A DNA stretch of 64,000 nucleotides from Liolophura sinensis (GCF_032854445.1 NC_088295.1:57393249-57457248), one strand, 5' to 3'. Shown: positions 1 to 13,420, counted from the first letter of the stretch. The notes: generated from the sequence alone by a model not told the origin. Numbers and translations are program-made.

Positions 1-839
1 CCAGCGTTCCTCGGGGAACCACATGCTCTCGATCACGTCCGCACTTTGTGATTTGCCCAGTACCTAGGAGCCGGATATGAACGATCGCCTCCTCCCTGTG
101 TGGGATGGCTAGGAGATTTGTATTGTGCAAATAGACTTCTTTTTTTTGGTCATGAGTAAATTACTTTTCATAACCAAACGACTTAACTGATTGACAACCG
201 ACATTTTCTACGAGTATCGAACGCCATAGTGATATCAGACCTTACGTTAATGGCTTCACTATATTTAGCTGATTCGTCCTTTAGATAAATCTACAATGTG
301 TGTTACGGACACCGAGGGCAGCTCTTTTGCTGAACTATTCATAGGCCAAATAACATTCAACCTATTGTTGTTACAAACATATGTTATAGGACTACTAGAA
401 ATTGTATTCTAAAGATTATTCCTTCAACGGAATTCAGTGCACATCCTATCACCTTTTTCTCGAAAATGTGGCGATAGAATTAGGCCTCCTGTTCAATAAA
501 ATATGAAGTATTCTATTTCTACTGACCATCGCGTTCCTCGTCTTGGCACATGATGTATTGGGATACTTGTGGGTTCTATATTGCACATGTACATCCGCTG
601 GTAGCCGTCTATCAGACCCATTTAAAGATATAATGACGTGCAATCTGCCAATAGCTCTTTGATAAAATGATGCATTGATATAAATAAGAAATTTCCTCTT
701 CCGTTTAGTAAAGAGCTTTCCGCCAATGTGAGACAGTATGTGGACTTACAGAGTGGTAAGTTAATAGGACTGCTTAGTTAGTTATTCTCGCGAACTCGTG
801 AGGATTGATATACGAAACTGGGTGGTAATACATAAGCGA
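1..839. other. No gene recognised
   Basis: No reading frame here resembles a known protein, and no repeat of the families described elsewhere in the window was seen. The longest open frame is about 64 codons and looks like chance. Confidence 0.5.
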
Positions 840-2570
840 TAGTGATGATACATGGACGTTAGCGATGATACGTGGACGTTGGTGATGATACATGAACGTT
901 AGCGGTGATAGATAAACGTTAGAGGTGATATAAGAACGTTAGTGGTGATACATGGACGTTAGTGGTGATACACGGACGTTAGTTGTGATACATGGGCATA
1001 GGTGATGATACATGGACATTAGTGATGACACATGGACGTTAGTGATAATACATGAACGTAAGTGGTGATACATGGACGTTAGTTGTGATACATGGGCATA
1101 GGTGATGATACATGGACATTAGTGATGACACATGGACGTTAGTGATAATACATGAACGTAAGTGGTGATACATGGGCGTTAGTGATGATACATGGCATTG
1201 GTGATGATACATGGACGTTTGTGGCAATACATAAACGTTTAAGGTGATACATAAATGTCAGTGGTGATATATGAACGTTAGTGGTGATACATGGACGATA
1301 GTGATGAAACACGGACGTTAGCGATGATACATGGACATTAGTGGTGATACATGGACGTTTGTGGCAATACATAAGCGTTTAAGGTGATACATAAATGTTA
1401 GTGGTGATATATGAACGTTAGTGGTGATACATGGACGATAGTGATGAAACACGGACGTTAGCGATGATACATTGACATTAGTGGTGATACATGGACGTTT
1501 GTGGCAATACATAAACGTTTAAGGTGATACATAAATGTTAGTGGTGATATATGGACTTTAGTGGTGATATATGGACGATAGTGATGAAACACGGACGTTA
1601 GCGATGATACATTGACATTAGTGGTGATACATGGACGTTTGTGGCAATACATAAATGTTAGTGGTGATACATAAATGTTAGTGGTGATATATGAACGTTA
1701 GTGGTGATACATGGACATTACTGGTGATACTTGGACGTTTGTAGTTATAGATGAACCTTTGTGGTGATTCATAAACGTTACTGGTCATGATAAACGTTAG
1801 TCATGATAGATGAATGTTAGTAGTGGTACATTGACGTTAATGATGATACATTGACGTTAGTGATGATACATTGACGTTAGTGGCGATAAATGGGCGTTAG
1901 TGATTATATATGGGCGTTAGTGATGATACATTAACGTTAGTAGTGATACATGGACCTTGGTGGTGATACATGAACGTTCGTGATGATACATAAACGCTTT
2001 TGGCGATACATAAACATTAATGATGATAGATGAACGTTAGTGGTGATACATGAACGTTAGTGATGATACACTGACATTAGTGATGGTATATGGACATTAC
2101 TGGTGATACATGAATGTTCGTGATGAAACATGGACTTTTGTGGTGATACATAAACGTTACTAGTGATACATAAACGTTGTTGATTATAGATGAACTTTAG
2201 TGGCGATACATGAACGTTAGTGGTGATATATGGAAACTAGTGGTGATGCATGAACGTTTGTGGTGATAGATGAACGTTTGTGGTTATACATAAAGGTTAC
2301 TGGTGATACATAATCGTTATCGATGATAGATGAACGTTAGTGGTGACACATAAACGCTATTGGCAATACATGAATGCTATGTTAATGAGAGAGGTAAACT
2401 CTAGTGATAGTACATAAACGTTAACGATGGTAAATAAAAGTTAGTGGTGATACATGGATGCTAGTGATGATACATGGGCGTTAGTGGTGATACATGGGCG
2501 TTAGTGGTGATACATGGCCATTAATGGAGATACATAAACGTTAGTGATGACACTTGAACGTTAGTGGTGA
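840..2570. repeat. 20-bp satellite with higher-order periods
   Basis: About 85 copies of a 20-bp unit close to TGGTGATACATGGACGTTAG occur head to tail. Higher-order structure is visible. A block of five units (100 bp) is repeated almost identically at about 976-1,175. A block of seven units (140 bp), marked by GTTTGTGGCAATACATAA, recurs at about 1,218, 1,358, 1,498 and, in part, 1,638. Units to the right of about 1,740 are more diverged, as expected if recent amplification was in the left half. Open frames on the minus strand (CITTNVHVSPL-like) follow from the repeat and are not a gene. Confidence 0.95.
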
Positions 2571-5500
2571 TATATATATCATAAATAAATGATGACATAA
2601 TACAGAGAAATTGACTAGCAAATAAGTGTAATGGTAGACGTGAATATTTATAGCATAACGCAGAACCAGATACTCAACTAACTCCTTTTCAACAGCATCG
2701 TACAGAGGTTCATCTTGGAAACCAGATTCCATAAATGTAACACTGAGCAGGACTAAAAGGGGAATGAACATTGGAGACATGCAAGTGTCAATTTTGCATT
2801 GCATGAAACTTCATTTATAAGGTTTTATGGCACACGGGTCCTTACCATCACCACAAGACTACTACAATCAATGTGTCAAGTTCAAGAAGGTCCATATTTA
2901 TCGACAAGTAGGAAGAATCCAAATGGTTAAGGAATGGTGTGAATGAGCAAGTCAGGATTTCATTGCACCAAAATGCTCTAATTTGGCAAATAAACTGACG
3001 TCAATAACATATGACTGACGTATTTTCCAAGTCATCGTTCTATTTGACGTGTGCAGCCATTCGAATTGCTTAGTTCACTTCTTCATTGCAAGAACTGGTC
3101 GTTTCATAAATACTCACCAATGCAAGTCTGTTTACACTGTCAGCAAAAAAGGGGACATCACTTTTGGAACCCTAATCTTGTCATGGTCTATTTATCAACC
3201 GGAAAAACGTAAATAAAAAGTAACAATAATACACGATATAAGCCTATGGCTTCCTGTGTAAGCAATTGAAATAAATAGGTTTAAACCAACCGGAAAAACA
3301 CGTATGTCCAATATTTTACCGTATCGATTTGGTGTGGGTCCGATTATGCAGGGGAGCAATTTCCTGTGTAATTGCCGGAAGACAAACACAGATACCGTCC
3401 ATTATGTAACGATATACCATGCAATTGGTGGTAATACGACCGAGCCGTACACCCAGATAACGAGCCACTGGGGTGTGGTTCTGAGTCGTCATCTCTTGTT
3501 GGAAGAAGAACAGAAAAGGTTGTTTTCAGTCAAAGGCTTTGATTCCTTTTTATTATGCTTGTAATCTTTATCACAATGTCATCTCTGTGAGCCCCAATTC
3601 TTCCAGTGGTAAGTTCATAGCGTTCGAACCGACCATTGTTGTAACTTATCCAAGGGTTTGAGGCTTAGGACATGGGTTCTGGTATAGGATATTGGTTTCT
3701 AGATTTAATGCTATGAAGAATTGTATCAACATCCAAGGGCAAGCGAGGAGTATTGTTGTCAGTTCACTATTCCTGACAAACAGGGGATAACAGGTGTAGG
3801 GGTTAAGTCATCGTCCGTGTCTTTGCTGACTTGGTCTGACCAATCAAATGCAGGATCGTGTGATTCAAATTGGAAATTATTGTACATATGGCTTGACTCT
3901 CCGTGGATTTAATATGTGGAAAGATGCAGCAAGCATGTCAGAACTTTTGTTGCACTCATTTACTTTTTCTGATTGAGATGGCCCTCACCACTGAGTCAAA
4001 CAAAGAAATAAACGTCGCTTCTCTCCAATATAATACGTATAAATGCAAACCTTCACAATTTAAGACAAATTTATCTTTTCAATGTAGATGGTAATATCCT
4101 CAGGATACTCCGGATAAAATCAACGAAAAAAAAGCCGAATAAAAACCCCCTCAGTAATCTGCTATCAGGCTGAAAAGACTGCCGACGCCTCTCTAATAGT
4201 TTGGTTCTGTGCATGTATTCCTTATTTTCAGTCAGATTATTAAGGCTACCAATTATCTTCTAGCTCTTTCCATTGGCATACAAGGGAGGTAGCACCTGGA
4301 TTTTTTGCAGAAAAGGTTCAAGGTCACGAACATTTGCGTCATTTCTTATCTCATTACATATTTTTTATTTGTGACAACGTCTGTGTGTCCAATAATAAAT
4401 GCTGTTCTTGCGAGAATACGGTCGGTCGTGACATCGAGCGGAAATACGATCCAGCGTTAGTAACAGCCAACAGCTCCGGAGAAATGGTGACCCTACAACC
4501 ACAAAGACATCTGCTTTATCTTTGCATCGATAATTTTCAGGTGTTTTTGAATTATTCGTCAAACAGTATACCTCAGACCTGATTAGCAATCATTTTGTTT
4601 GGGGTTTTAAATTCAATATATGCACCAAACATTTCATCTCGTCTATTTACAATCAAGCAAGAAGGAGTTTACTATGATACGCTGAATTACAAAGATCCAG
4701 AAGTCTTGCTAAACCATAAAGCATTGGAGCTCTTCCTAGACAATACATATCTATTCTGCATAACACATTATACGTTCATTTCCTAAGCCGATTTTCCCAG
4801 CATATATACATATCTGGGAAACAATATGGCATATTTTTACCTTGAACAGTATTGTTTGCTCTGTAAACAGTATTGTTTGTTCTGTATTGATAACTAAATT
4901 TAGATTTAGCGATTTAATTCTTTACCTCATTGTTCATTGTTCTAACGCCATGCATACCCCAGAACTTGATGATGACGGTCGGTTCCATGGATATAGGAAT
5001 AAGTGGAAATAGGTGGCAATAGGCACCAACACGAGATATGCATATCACAAGGTAAAAGACGTCTTCACCGAACGTCAGACAGTGCAAAAGCTGGCACGGG
5101 CAATGTGGGCAGCCTCTTGTCACAAAGGCCCAACGAGCAGTGAGAGAGGGTGTTTAACCAATACCAGATACAATGTTCACTATATTCTTTTTTTGCATTG
5201 AGTGTTTTCTGTTGTTAACCAACTTCCTTTTACGGGTTTCATTAATTTATATTATTAGTATTAATGCGTTGCTTTCTGCGTTATCAGGTATCTTTATTTC
5301 GGGAAAACACCAGCAATGCTTGGCGCACTCGAATGGTCGTCTTAAACGGCAGAGGTTGCACAGATGACAAAGATTAATGCTTTTCTGCGCATGCTCGATC
5401 GATCAATCCAGAAGAACATTCTAGATTATGAGGTCAAGGTCGTTTAGCCACGCTATCAATCAACACACATCTTTACAATAACAGCATTCATCTCACCACT

Positions 5501-6106
5501 CCTCGGTTGTAAATTTCCTCGCTCAATCTTTTTCACCATGAGCAGAACGTAATTGAACGGCCAATGTCCGCGCGCAAAAGGCGGCAATCGATCGAATACT
5601 AACGCCGTGGCATCGCCGCGTCGCAGTGTCATAAGGCAGCCATCAAAGCAGTTACAGGACAGGTGACCAGTCTAACATTGCCACCGCCGTTAAGCAATCA
5701 CATCAGCCGTCAATTAACTTCGGACTAATTATAGCTCAGGACTCTAATGGATTGTGTTGGCGGTCTCGTGGAATGAACCGGTACTTAACAAAGAGCCCTT
5801 AGTTAATACAAGTTCCAAGGGCACGCGTGATGTCATTGATCGTATATACACGCGACGCGGAGTGCACATGACTGTGGCGCCCTGGGACGAAACTTCATTT
5901 CCTTATCTCCACACTCCTGTTACTTTATCTTGGCTTCCATGCTTCCCCACCCCAGGATACCGCTGTCTCCGGGTCATCCGGCCTGTCCGCCTTCTTGTCT
6001 ACATGTGAAGTAGCTATCGTTACAGCTCCATTTGTTACACGATCAGCAACACCACAGCCTGCAAAATATAATCTGCGTTACATGGTCGATGGGAACACGA
6101 AATCAT
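2571..6106. other. No gene recognised
   Basis: This is unique-looking AT-rich sequence. Open frames are under 90 codons, overlap on both strands, and lack recognisable domains or a chain of splice-compatible exons. Confidence 0.45.
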
Positions 6107-6139
6107 GGAAGTGAGTGGGTGAGTGAGTGAGTGAGTGCT
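6107..6139. repeat. GTGA microsatellite
   Basis: A short run of GTGA tetramers with one GTGG interruption. Confidence 0.85.
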
Positions 6140-6379
6140 TGGGGTACTCAACAATTTTTCAGTCCACCACTGCGCAACATTTTACCACCCCTTAGTGCCA
6201 TATAGGCTTTAATACTTTAGGAACACACATATTAGGAACACACATATGTATTTGAAGAAACTCGCCGCTCTATGTGTTCTTCGTGGCCTTGATAACAATA
6301 AAAGGTTGACGCCGCGCAGTCACAGGTTCACTCAAGTCTCGAAGAGCTTTTGTCTTCCACCAGCTCTATACGTGCAAGG

Positions 6380-6540
6380 CTGTGCGTCACATATGGTAAA
6401 ATTCCTCAGTATCTTACCAAATGTCCGTGGTTTTCTCGTGCTCTCGGTTCCCCCAACCAATAAAACTTTCCGCCATCGTATAAGTGAACAATTCTTAATT
6501 ATGGTGTTTAAAAACAACAACCAGTAAGCCAATCAATCAA
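6380..6540 (+). repeat. SINE-tail-like fragment, second subfamily
   Basis: Shares the series of short blocks seen in the main SINE: a CTCAGTATCTTACCAAA start, a CGTGGTTTTC-like segment, an ACCAATAAAA segment, ATCGTATAAGTGAACAATTCTT and a tail that should read GGTGTTTAAAA. It belongs to a diverged subfamily with GTGAACAATTCTT instead of GTGAAATATTCTT, also seen at 9,560 and 16,242. Confidence 0.55.
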
Positions 6541-6639
6541 TTGCTAAATCTTTTGACGTCATGTGCATATATCTTTCACTCACTCATCACAAAATACATC
6601 ATGTACATCAATTCCTCCGTTTAACCAAGCACATTCCCC

Positions 6640-6789
6640 ATGCCGGATTCCTTTTCTTCCAGCAATCTGCGGATGGTCGAGGGTTTCCCCCAGGTTATGC
6701 CCGGTCTCCTCCCACCATAATGCTGGACATCGTCATCTGAGTGAAATATTCTTGAGTATGGCGTTTGACACAAACCAAATAAATAACTA
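6640..6789 (+). repeat. SINE (main family), 3' part
   Basis: The body and tail of the main tRNA-derived SINE are present: AGCAATCTGCGGATGGTCG, CTCCCACCATAATGCTGG, GTGAAATATTCTTGAGTATG and an AAATAAATAA tail. The tRNA-like head is missing. Confidence 0.8.
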
Positions 6790-7727
6790 AATCAAACAGT
6801 GCGGACTTACAGTGTTATCTTGTAAACATGGATACTATGTTATCTATTTATCAAGAAGTCGTCATCAGCAATTTCAGTTATGGGCAGTAGACTACAGTCC
6901 GAAGTAGTTTTGACAGGAACTGTGCTCCACTGATATTCCCAAAGAAAGACAAACCGTTGTAGAGTGAGTATGAAACTTTCTGTAAGGTATACTTCTGTTC
7001 CACCATACGTTGTACCGTTAATTGATCTCATCCCTTGATTCATTTGGAACGCACAGATGAAGTCATATGTAGAAATCATGAATTATTTAAGGAACATTTT
7101 GTGAGGCTGGCGTTGTTGTTCGCCAAAAAAGTTAATTAGATCCAGATAATTCCGAACACAAAGCTTTGTCTAAACATCATCACATTATCAAGTATCCATA
7201 CGTTGATAATATCATCTAGCAATTTAACTGAGCGGAAAGGCTTGTTTATTATTCCTATGATTGCATAACATAACAACGGTATACTGACGCTGGATCCAAA
7301 GTTTTCAGTTGTATTCAAAACAGATGAAATTCTGATATATTTATCTGTTATATATAATAGCTGTGCCGAATTTATTAAGTGTATCAAGAATGTATAATGT
7401 CTATACGGCAGTAGTATCCAATCAGTGTGCCAGCACCTCAATTACACTAATGACGGGGATGTAACCTAAACGAATCCTTTAGATTGCTTAACAACGTTTG
7501 AACTGATGTTCCACTGGTGATGTATCAGATGATTTACCTGGATACCTGACCATGCGTATTAGTTTCCATGCCCCACTTCTTCACGTGTCTCTTTTCTGTT
7601 GTTTCCACAAGTAACTGGCGATGTGTTTCCTCGTGGATTTACTCGATTTTTTTCACCCCAAAACCTTACTGCGTCATGTTAGTGAAATGGCATTGAATGA
7701 GGCGTATAGCACAGGTCTAATAAACCA
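6790..7727. other. No gene recognised
   Basis: AT-rich sequence. A 101-codon open frame on the minus strand (7,136-7,441) has no recognisable domain and is probably chance. Confidence 0.4.
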
Positions 7728-7937
7728 ATATATATGGAAGCCGGATGAGGCCATGCTGTCTCTCCCGGTTTTGCCTCAAACTAGTAACAGTGATATTTGA
7801 ACGACACTACGAGACATCGCCCTAATCTCGACTGAATCTCGACTAAATCTCGCAGTGTCGTTCAAATATTACTGTTACTAGTTTGGGGCAAAACAGGGAA
7901 AGACAACATGGCCGCATCCGACTTCCATAAATATATA
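7728..7937. mobile_element. Foldback/MITE-like element with ~85-bp inverted arms
   Basis: The left arm (7,728-7,813) and right arm (about 7,850-7,937) are inverted copies differing at roughly ten positions. They share AACTAGTAACAGT and ATATTTGAACGACACT on opposite strands. The short centre holds a partly repeated AATCTCGACT. The nearly full-length hairpin without an open frame fits a non-autonomous foldback DNA element. No target-site duplication was confirmed. Confidence 0.8.
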
Positions 7938-7959
7938 AATAATGCTAATTGCTATACTT

Positions 7960-8035
7960 GTTTGTTTTGTTTTTTTTTGTTTTATTCTTTTTTTTTCGTT
8001 GTTTTTTTTTTCTTTTTTTTTTTTGGTTAACTTGA
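7960..8035. repeat. T-rich tract
   Basis: About 75 bases of almost pure T with scattered G and C, adjoining the foldback element. Low-complexity sequence. Confidence 0.85.
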
Positions 8036-9550
8036 TTTTTATCATCGAAAAACTTTACACTGGCTGACGTAGATCCTACGGAATCGAAGCGATGTCGTCG
8101 AGCTTGATGCCGCTCGAATGCTCGGACTGCGGCGTTGGTAGACCCATATATAACGAGCCATCACGCTTAGATGAGCACTAATTTGCTCTAGCGTTTCCGT
8201 ACCAGTCAATGAAAGACCTCGGCTATCTCTGCCTGCCAGGATCTAAATTTGGAGATATTTTCACTTAGGGGCAATCGATTTCGGCTATTTTTGTCTCGCT
8301 ATATACAATTTATTAGTCCACCGAAGCTGAGACTGCGCCAAATCTAACTGGTTTTTGCTGATCTTAAATGACCGGAATCTCTTCGCTGTCATCCGCTCGG
8401 AAACTGGGGCGGAATTTATTAATCACGTCTGTTTGGCACGGCCTGAAACGAGATCGATCCTTGTCTAGTGATGAGAACGCGGATATTCCGGCTGACCATT
8501 TCGTTTATCTCAAACACTGAGTAATCTATTAAAACATAAGACACAAACAAGTCACGAAATAAATCTCACACTGTGCCCACCGCTCTCCCCAACTCGATTA
8601 TGGGCATATCATTCAGTTGGTCACGATTTGATTATATATTGTAGCCAAACGCAGCCGTTGAAATACTGCAATTTAGCTAGAAACGTCATTTTTGTGGATC
8701 GGTAATATGTAATCTAATAACATGGCAATTCTAGTTACCAACAGACTACCAAGTCCATGGCGTACGCAAGATACAAGGGGTTCGATCCCGAGTACGGTCA
8801 CACCTAAGACTGTGAAATTTGTTGTTTTTGGCGTTGCTTTTGTTCTTCTTGTTAAAGAAGATATACTTTACTTGTTTTTAATCATAGGGTGCGTTTTAGA
8901 AACACGCATAACACGCACCGTATGATTGCACATTGGCCAGTTTTCTTGTTCTTCCCCACTAAACACTCCAAGCACTCGGGACAAGGTTACAGGTAGGCGT
9001 CATAAGTGATTAGAACGCCATGCATGGGCTCGATCTCACGTCATGTCTACTATTTTTTTGACTTCCGAAGTCGATATTTTTTTGGCTCAAGTCCAACAAA
9101 AAAAAAATGAAAAAAATAAAAACATCTAGTAAACTAGGACTAAATGTTTGCTAAGGGCAAACACTTAAGAAGTTTCGTAAGAGCGGATCATGGTTTCACC
9201 GACTTGGCATTTTAATTTTGGCAGCAACATAAATGTACATGTTGGCATTGCGACCAGTCTACCATGCAAAAACACACCGTCCTGTAATATGGCCATGCGA
9301 TGTTAAGCGTGAAGCAAACAAACAACGAAACAATCTGTGATGACAACGTATTAACGAATATATGCACCAATGACATGAAGGAACCCAATCATGAGTAATA
9401 TACGCGACTCTTGATCATGAGGCACAGGAGGTATAGGTTCAATCCTGACCTTGGACAAATAATTTGTGAGATTCCCCGGTCCCACTGTTTGTAGGGCTTT
9501 GTTGACATTAAGTGAACGATGGCTCTCGTGTGGCCGACTGAGCAGTCCAA
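8036..9550. other. No gene recognised
   Basis: Non-repetitive apart from a possible SINE remnant near 8,715-8,830, where GGTTCGATCCCGAGTACGG resembles a B-box followed by ACACCTAAGACT, words also present in the second SINE family at 29,170. No coding exons were found. Confidence 0.4.
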
Positions 9551-9559
9551 CTACTAGTT

Positions 9560-9790
9560 CCCCCTCGCAACAGGGTGTGCAAGTGTTGCATCACTCAGGG
9601 AAAAGTTTGTCACTAACTTGCCAAAGGTTGTTTGTTTACTCCGAGCACTCCGGTTTCCTCCACCCATAAATCTACCTGCAATCGCCAAAAAAAAAAAAGA
9701 AAATGAAGAGTTCTTGATTATTGTATTAAACAGTAAATAAATAAATGGATACATGGATATATAAGTAAGTAAGTAAATAACTCAATAAAC
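9560..9790 (+). repeat. SINE-like fragment, second subfamily
   Basis: CACTAACTTGCCAAAGG, CTCCGGTTTCCTCCACCC, a GAGTTCTTGATTATTGTATTAAACA segment split across the end, and an (AAAT)n tail. It is related to the copies at 6,380 and 16,242. Confidence 0.6.
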
Positions 9791-10319
9791 AAATAAATAA
9801 AGATAAGGACGTGGTGTGGAATGGGCACTTGCCACTCTGCGCCCAATCACAGTCTTATAAGGTAAAACAGCGAAAAAAAAACCTGAAGCCAGGCGTCATT
9901 GTCATTGGATGCATTGTCCTTGGCCTGTTGGTATTAGGTTGTTGGCAGCTGTCAGTTACGTAAGATCGTTTCGCAAAAACCAGCCTGTTTACGCGTTCTT
10001 TTTCTTCACTTCAATGACATAAAACGCATCCTATTTCCTCCTCTCTGGCATATCCCCATTTATCAATCCAGATGAAATGAGGACGTTGTTCGGAAGCCAA
10101 TACAGCATTGTAAAAAAATCTATTTACTCGAAGCCCTGTGTTGGAACTAACCTGGCAACACTGAAGAATGTCCGAAAGATGAAGTCAATTGAATTTTGAA
10201 AAAATGAAAACTGGATACTGTACTTTTGCTTCGAATGACTTAATAGATTTGTTTTCGCTGGTTTGACGAAGTTTCTGATTCAAGACTCTTCGTGAAACAT
10301 CAAATATAATAAATAAGTA

Positions 10320-11215
10320 AAACACTCCAACCACCGCTCCTGGTGCGCTCCTGGTGATGCCCAGGGTTCAAACCACGGCTCCTGGTCATGTCCCCGGTTC
10401 AAAGCACTGTGCCTAATAAAATATCTGGCTAAAACTACCGCTCCTAGAGATGCCCCCAGTTCAAATCACCGCTTCTTGTAAAACACCCGGTTCAAACCAC
10501 TGCACCTGGTGAAGTCCCCGGCAGAAAACCACTGCATCTGGTGATGCCCCCGGTTCAAACCACTGCTCCTAGTGAAGACCTCGGTTCAAACCACCGCTCC
10601 TAGTGATGCCCCTGGCTCAAACCACCGCTCTTGGTGATGCCCCGACTCAAACCACTACTCCTAGCGTAGCCTTCGGCTCAAATCACCGCTTTAGGTAAAA
10701 CATCCATTTCAAACCAAAGCTCCTGATGATGACCCCGGCTCAAGTCACTGTTCGTGGTGAAGCCTCTGGTTCAAACCACCGCTCCTGGTGATGACCCCGA
10801 CTCAAACCAACTTTCCTGGTGATGCACCTACTTTAAACCGCCGCTCCTGATGAGGCATCTGCCTCAAACCATTGTTCCTTATGATGCCCAAAGTACAACT
10901 CCTGGTGAAGCACCTGCCTGAAACCACCGTTCCTCATGGTGCCCCGGCTCAAACCACCGCTCTTGGTGAAGCCCCCGGCTCAAATCATCGCTCCTGGTGA
11001 CGCACCTGCCTGAAACCACAGTTCCTCGTGGTGCCCCCGGCTCAAACCACCACTCTTAGTGATGCACTGTCCTCAAACCACCGCTCCTCATGAAACATCC
11101 GTCTCAAACCACGGGTCCTGGTTAGGCACTCGGCTCAAATCACAGCTTACGATATTAAACCCCACACACGCAAATCACCACTCCTCGTGAAGCCTTATGA
11201 CCAAACTAACGCTTC
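10320..11215. repeat. ~30-bp tandem array
   Basis: Roughly 28 diverged units of about 30-31 bp, built on CCGCTCCTGGTGATGCC followed by CCGGCTCAAACCA. Copies differ at many positions and some have indels, so the array is old compared with those at 840 and 20,348. No open frame persists through it. Confidence 0.9.
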
Positions 11216-11664
11216 TCGTAAGAGCAGCCGACGGAGTTCATTACTTAAAGCGTAATCAGTGAGATTTGGATTCGATACCGAAACCTTGCTGGACAAAGGC
11301 TAACAGTCCAGGATGTATCTATGCCTTTAAACGTCATCGTACACACGTGCTGTTTCATTTCACTATGAAGCGTATGTTTAACCTCGGAATCTGACAATGT
11401 ATACCATTCACATGTGGACTGATAAGAAGTCCCTTTACATTTCTGGTAACAACAAGGCGTTAAATCAGTGAAAATGATAAAATACTAAAAGGCTTTTAAT
11501 TTCGTTTGTTCAGTAAATATTTTGAACTGCTAACGGTTGATTTGGTTATTGACGTTGCAATGGTTGATCCTGGTGGACTAGTATTGCGCATGCCTAACGT
11601 ATTAGGCCTACATAGAAATTTACCCCAGGATCAAACCCTGGTCGACTTATACCAGAAACTTTAA

Positions 11665-11905
11665 AAAAGGTACTTGGCGCTCCTCACTGAGAGGCTAGAG
11701 CAAGGAAACATGACAGGTTGGCCGTTGGCAGTTGGTCGGTGTCATGTCTGGTGTTTTCGACATGATGCTTCAGTGGTGCGAGCACTTTGGCGGTATGGAC
11801 TCGCCCTGCCACAAGAAGACACAATGTATGTACACACACCTAATGACTCCTCGTCTTCATATGACTGATAAAAAGTACGACGTTAAATCCCAAGCATACA
11901 TATAT
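11665..11905 (+). repeat. SINE, second family, 3' part
   Basis: The 3' end contains TTCATATGACTGATAAAAAG, then ACGACGTTAAATCCCAAGCA. The copy at 29,170-29,402 has the same tail. The upstream part includes blocks close to GTGTCATGTCTGGTGTTTTC. Confidence 0.6.
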
Positions 11906-13190
11906 ATACATACAGAAATTTTACAGCCGATCGTTAAGGAATAAGATGCCGCACAATGTACATTGGGAACATGCCGGTTTGGGAACATGAACGTATGTAA
12001 ATAATGATTTCGATTTTGAACTCTGCAAAGCGCATAAATTACGACCCACTCTCTGCATTATAGCGATGTTTCTGTCATCTCAGCTATTTTGCAGCTGTTC
12101 AAATCGTTATCATTAGAGTGTTTTTCAAACACAAATATCTAGGTTATGTAGGTAGTGAAGCCTTATGTATTTGTGTAAGGCCATATGTCGGCTTAATAAC
12201 TTCTCACTAAGAGGTTGTTTTGACATCGACGATAGAGCCATTGGGAACAGGTGCTTGGTAGGGATTATTTGTCTTTGAGAAAACAGGCCTTGAATATGAC
12301 ACCGCCTGTTCTAGGTCGATGTTTCACTGTTATAATAACGACAAACAGAACAGGAGAAATATAACAAAGAATTAAACAGGTCATTTAACAAAAACATTAC
12401 CCAGTTAATGGGAATATAAAACCTGTCCGTCTACAAGGAATTGACACACTCTTATGAATGGTTTAAGATGCTGATTACCGTGGGAGTTCTTTGTAACGTT
12501 TGGTTTTCCAACATGAACGTGTTCTACACTGTCATAGCTTAACCAATTGATTTACCAAGGACGTGTTTTTGAGTGTTGATTTTCAACCGTTTTCGGGGTA
12601 TTTTATCCCCAAATCTGGCCCCAGTACCTGAGTGCACTAGACTAACGGCCCAATTCCACTATCTATTTTTGACCAGTCAAAATTTAGAATCTCGGTTTAG
12701 AGCTTATTTTTGACCAGTCAAAATTTAGAATCTCGGTTTAGAGCTTATTTTGGAGCACAAAACTTTTTACCATCTTAAAATTGTCATCTGAAGATAAATG
12801 TGTCCAAATTTCACTCTTCCTGTACCAAAACACTAAGTGTAATGACGAGGTTTTAAATTTTGATTTCAGCCATACAATTGTTTATGGAATCGTCCTTAGG
12901 ACATTAAAAGACATGAGCAACTTCTATTCCTAACTTCATTTGCACGTTCCAAACTTTCAATCATTAAATTTGGTTTGTTCCTTTCCGTTATTTTAGCTGA
13001 AATTTCTTGAATGTGGTTTTTAAAACACCTTTGCATTGTTCGATGCAACTCATTAAAGGCATTAAATCTCGGACACATGCAACATTAATTACTTGCCGCG
13101 CTACACTGGATTTTGAATGTTGGAAGAACAATTTTCAGGGAAACGCTTTAGTATTGAAATTCTACAGAATTTTTAAATGACTATCCTATT
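11906..13190. other. No gene recognised; one short duplication
   Basis: Unique AT-rich sequence except for the 41-bp direct duplication listed separately. No exon-like segment was found. Confidence 0.45.
12665..12746. repeat. Perfect 41-bp tandem duplication
   Basis: Two identical adjacent copies beginning ATTTTTGACCAGTCAAAATT. A third copy starts and breaks off after six bases. The lack of differences implies a recent duplication. Confidence 0.95.
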
Positions 13191-13192
13191 AA

Positions 13193-13418
13193 ACAGAACC
13201 CAGAAGCCTCTTACCAATGGCGTCGCTATGAGTTCAAGTCCAGCTCATGCTGGCTTCCTCTCCGGCCTTAAGCGGGAAGGTTTGTCAGCAACCTCCGAAT
13301 GGTTGTGGGTTTCCCTCTTGCTGTGCCTGGTTTCCTCCCACCATAATGCTGGCCGCCGTCGTATAAGTGAAATATTCTTGAGTACGGCGTAAAACACCAA
13401 TCAAATAAATAAATCAAA
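13193..13418 (+). repeat. SINE (main family), nearly complete
   Basis: The B-box region GAGTTCAAGTCCAGCTCATG, the core GGTTGTGGGTTTCC, CACCATAATGCTGGCC, the end GAGTACGGCGTAAAACACCA and an (AAAT)n tail. The A-box end is absent. Confidence 0.9.
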
Positions 13419-13420
13419 TA

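Noticed and set aside
7136-7441. 101-codon minus-strand frame
   Set aside because: AT-rich composition, no recognisable domain, no neighbouring compatible exons.
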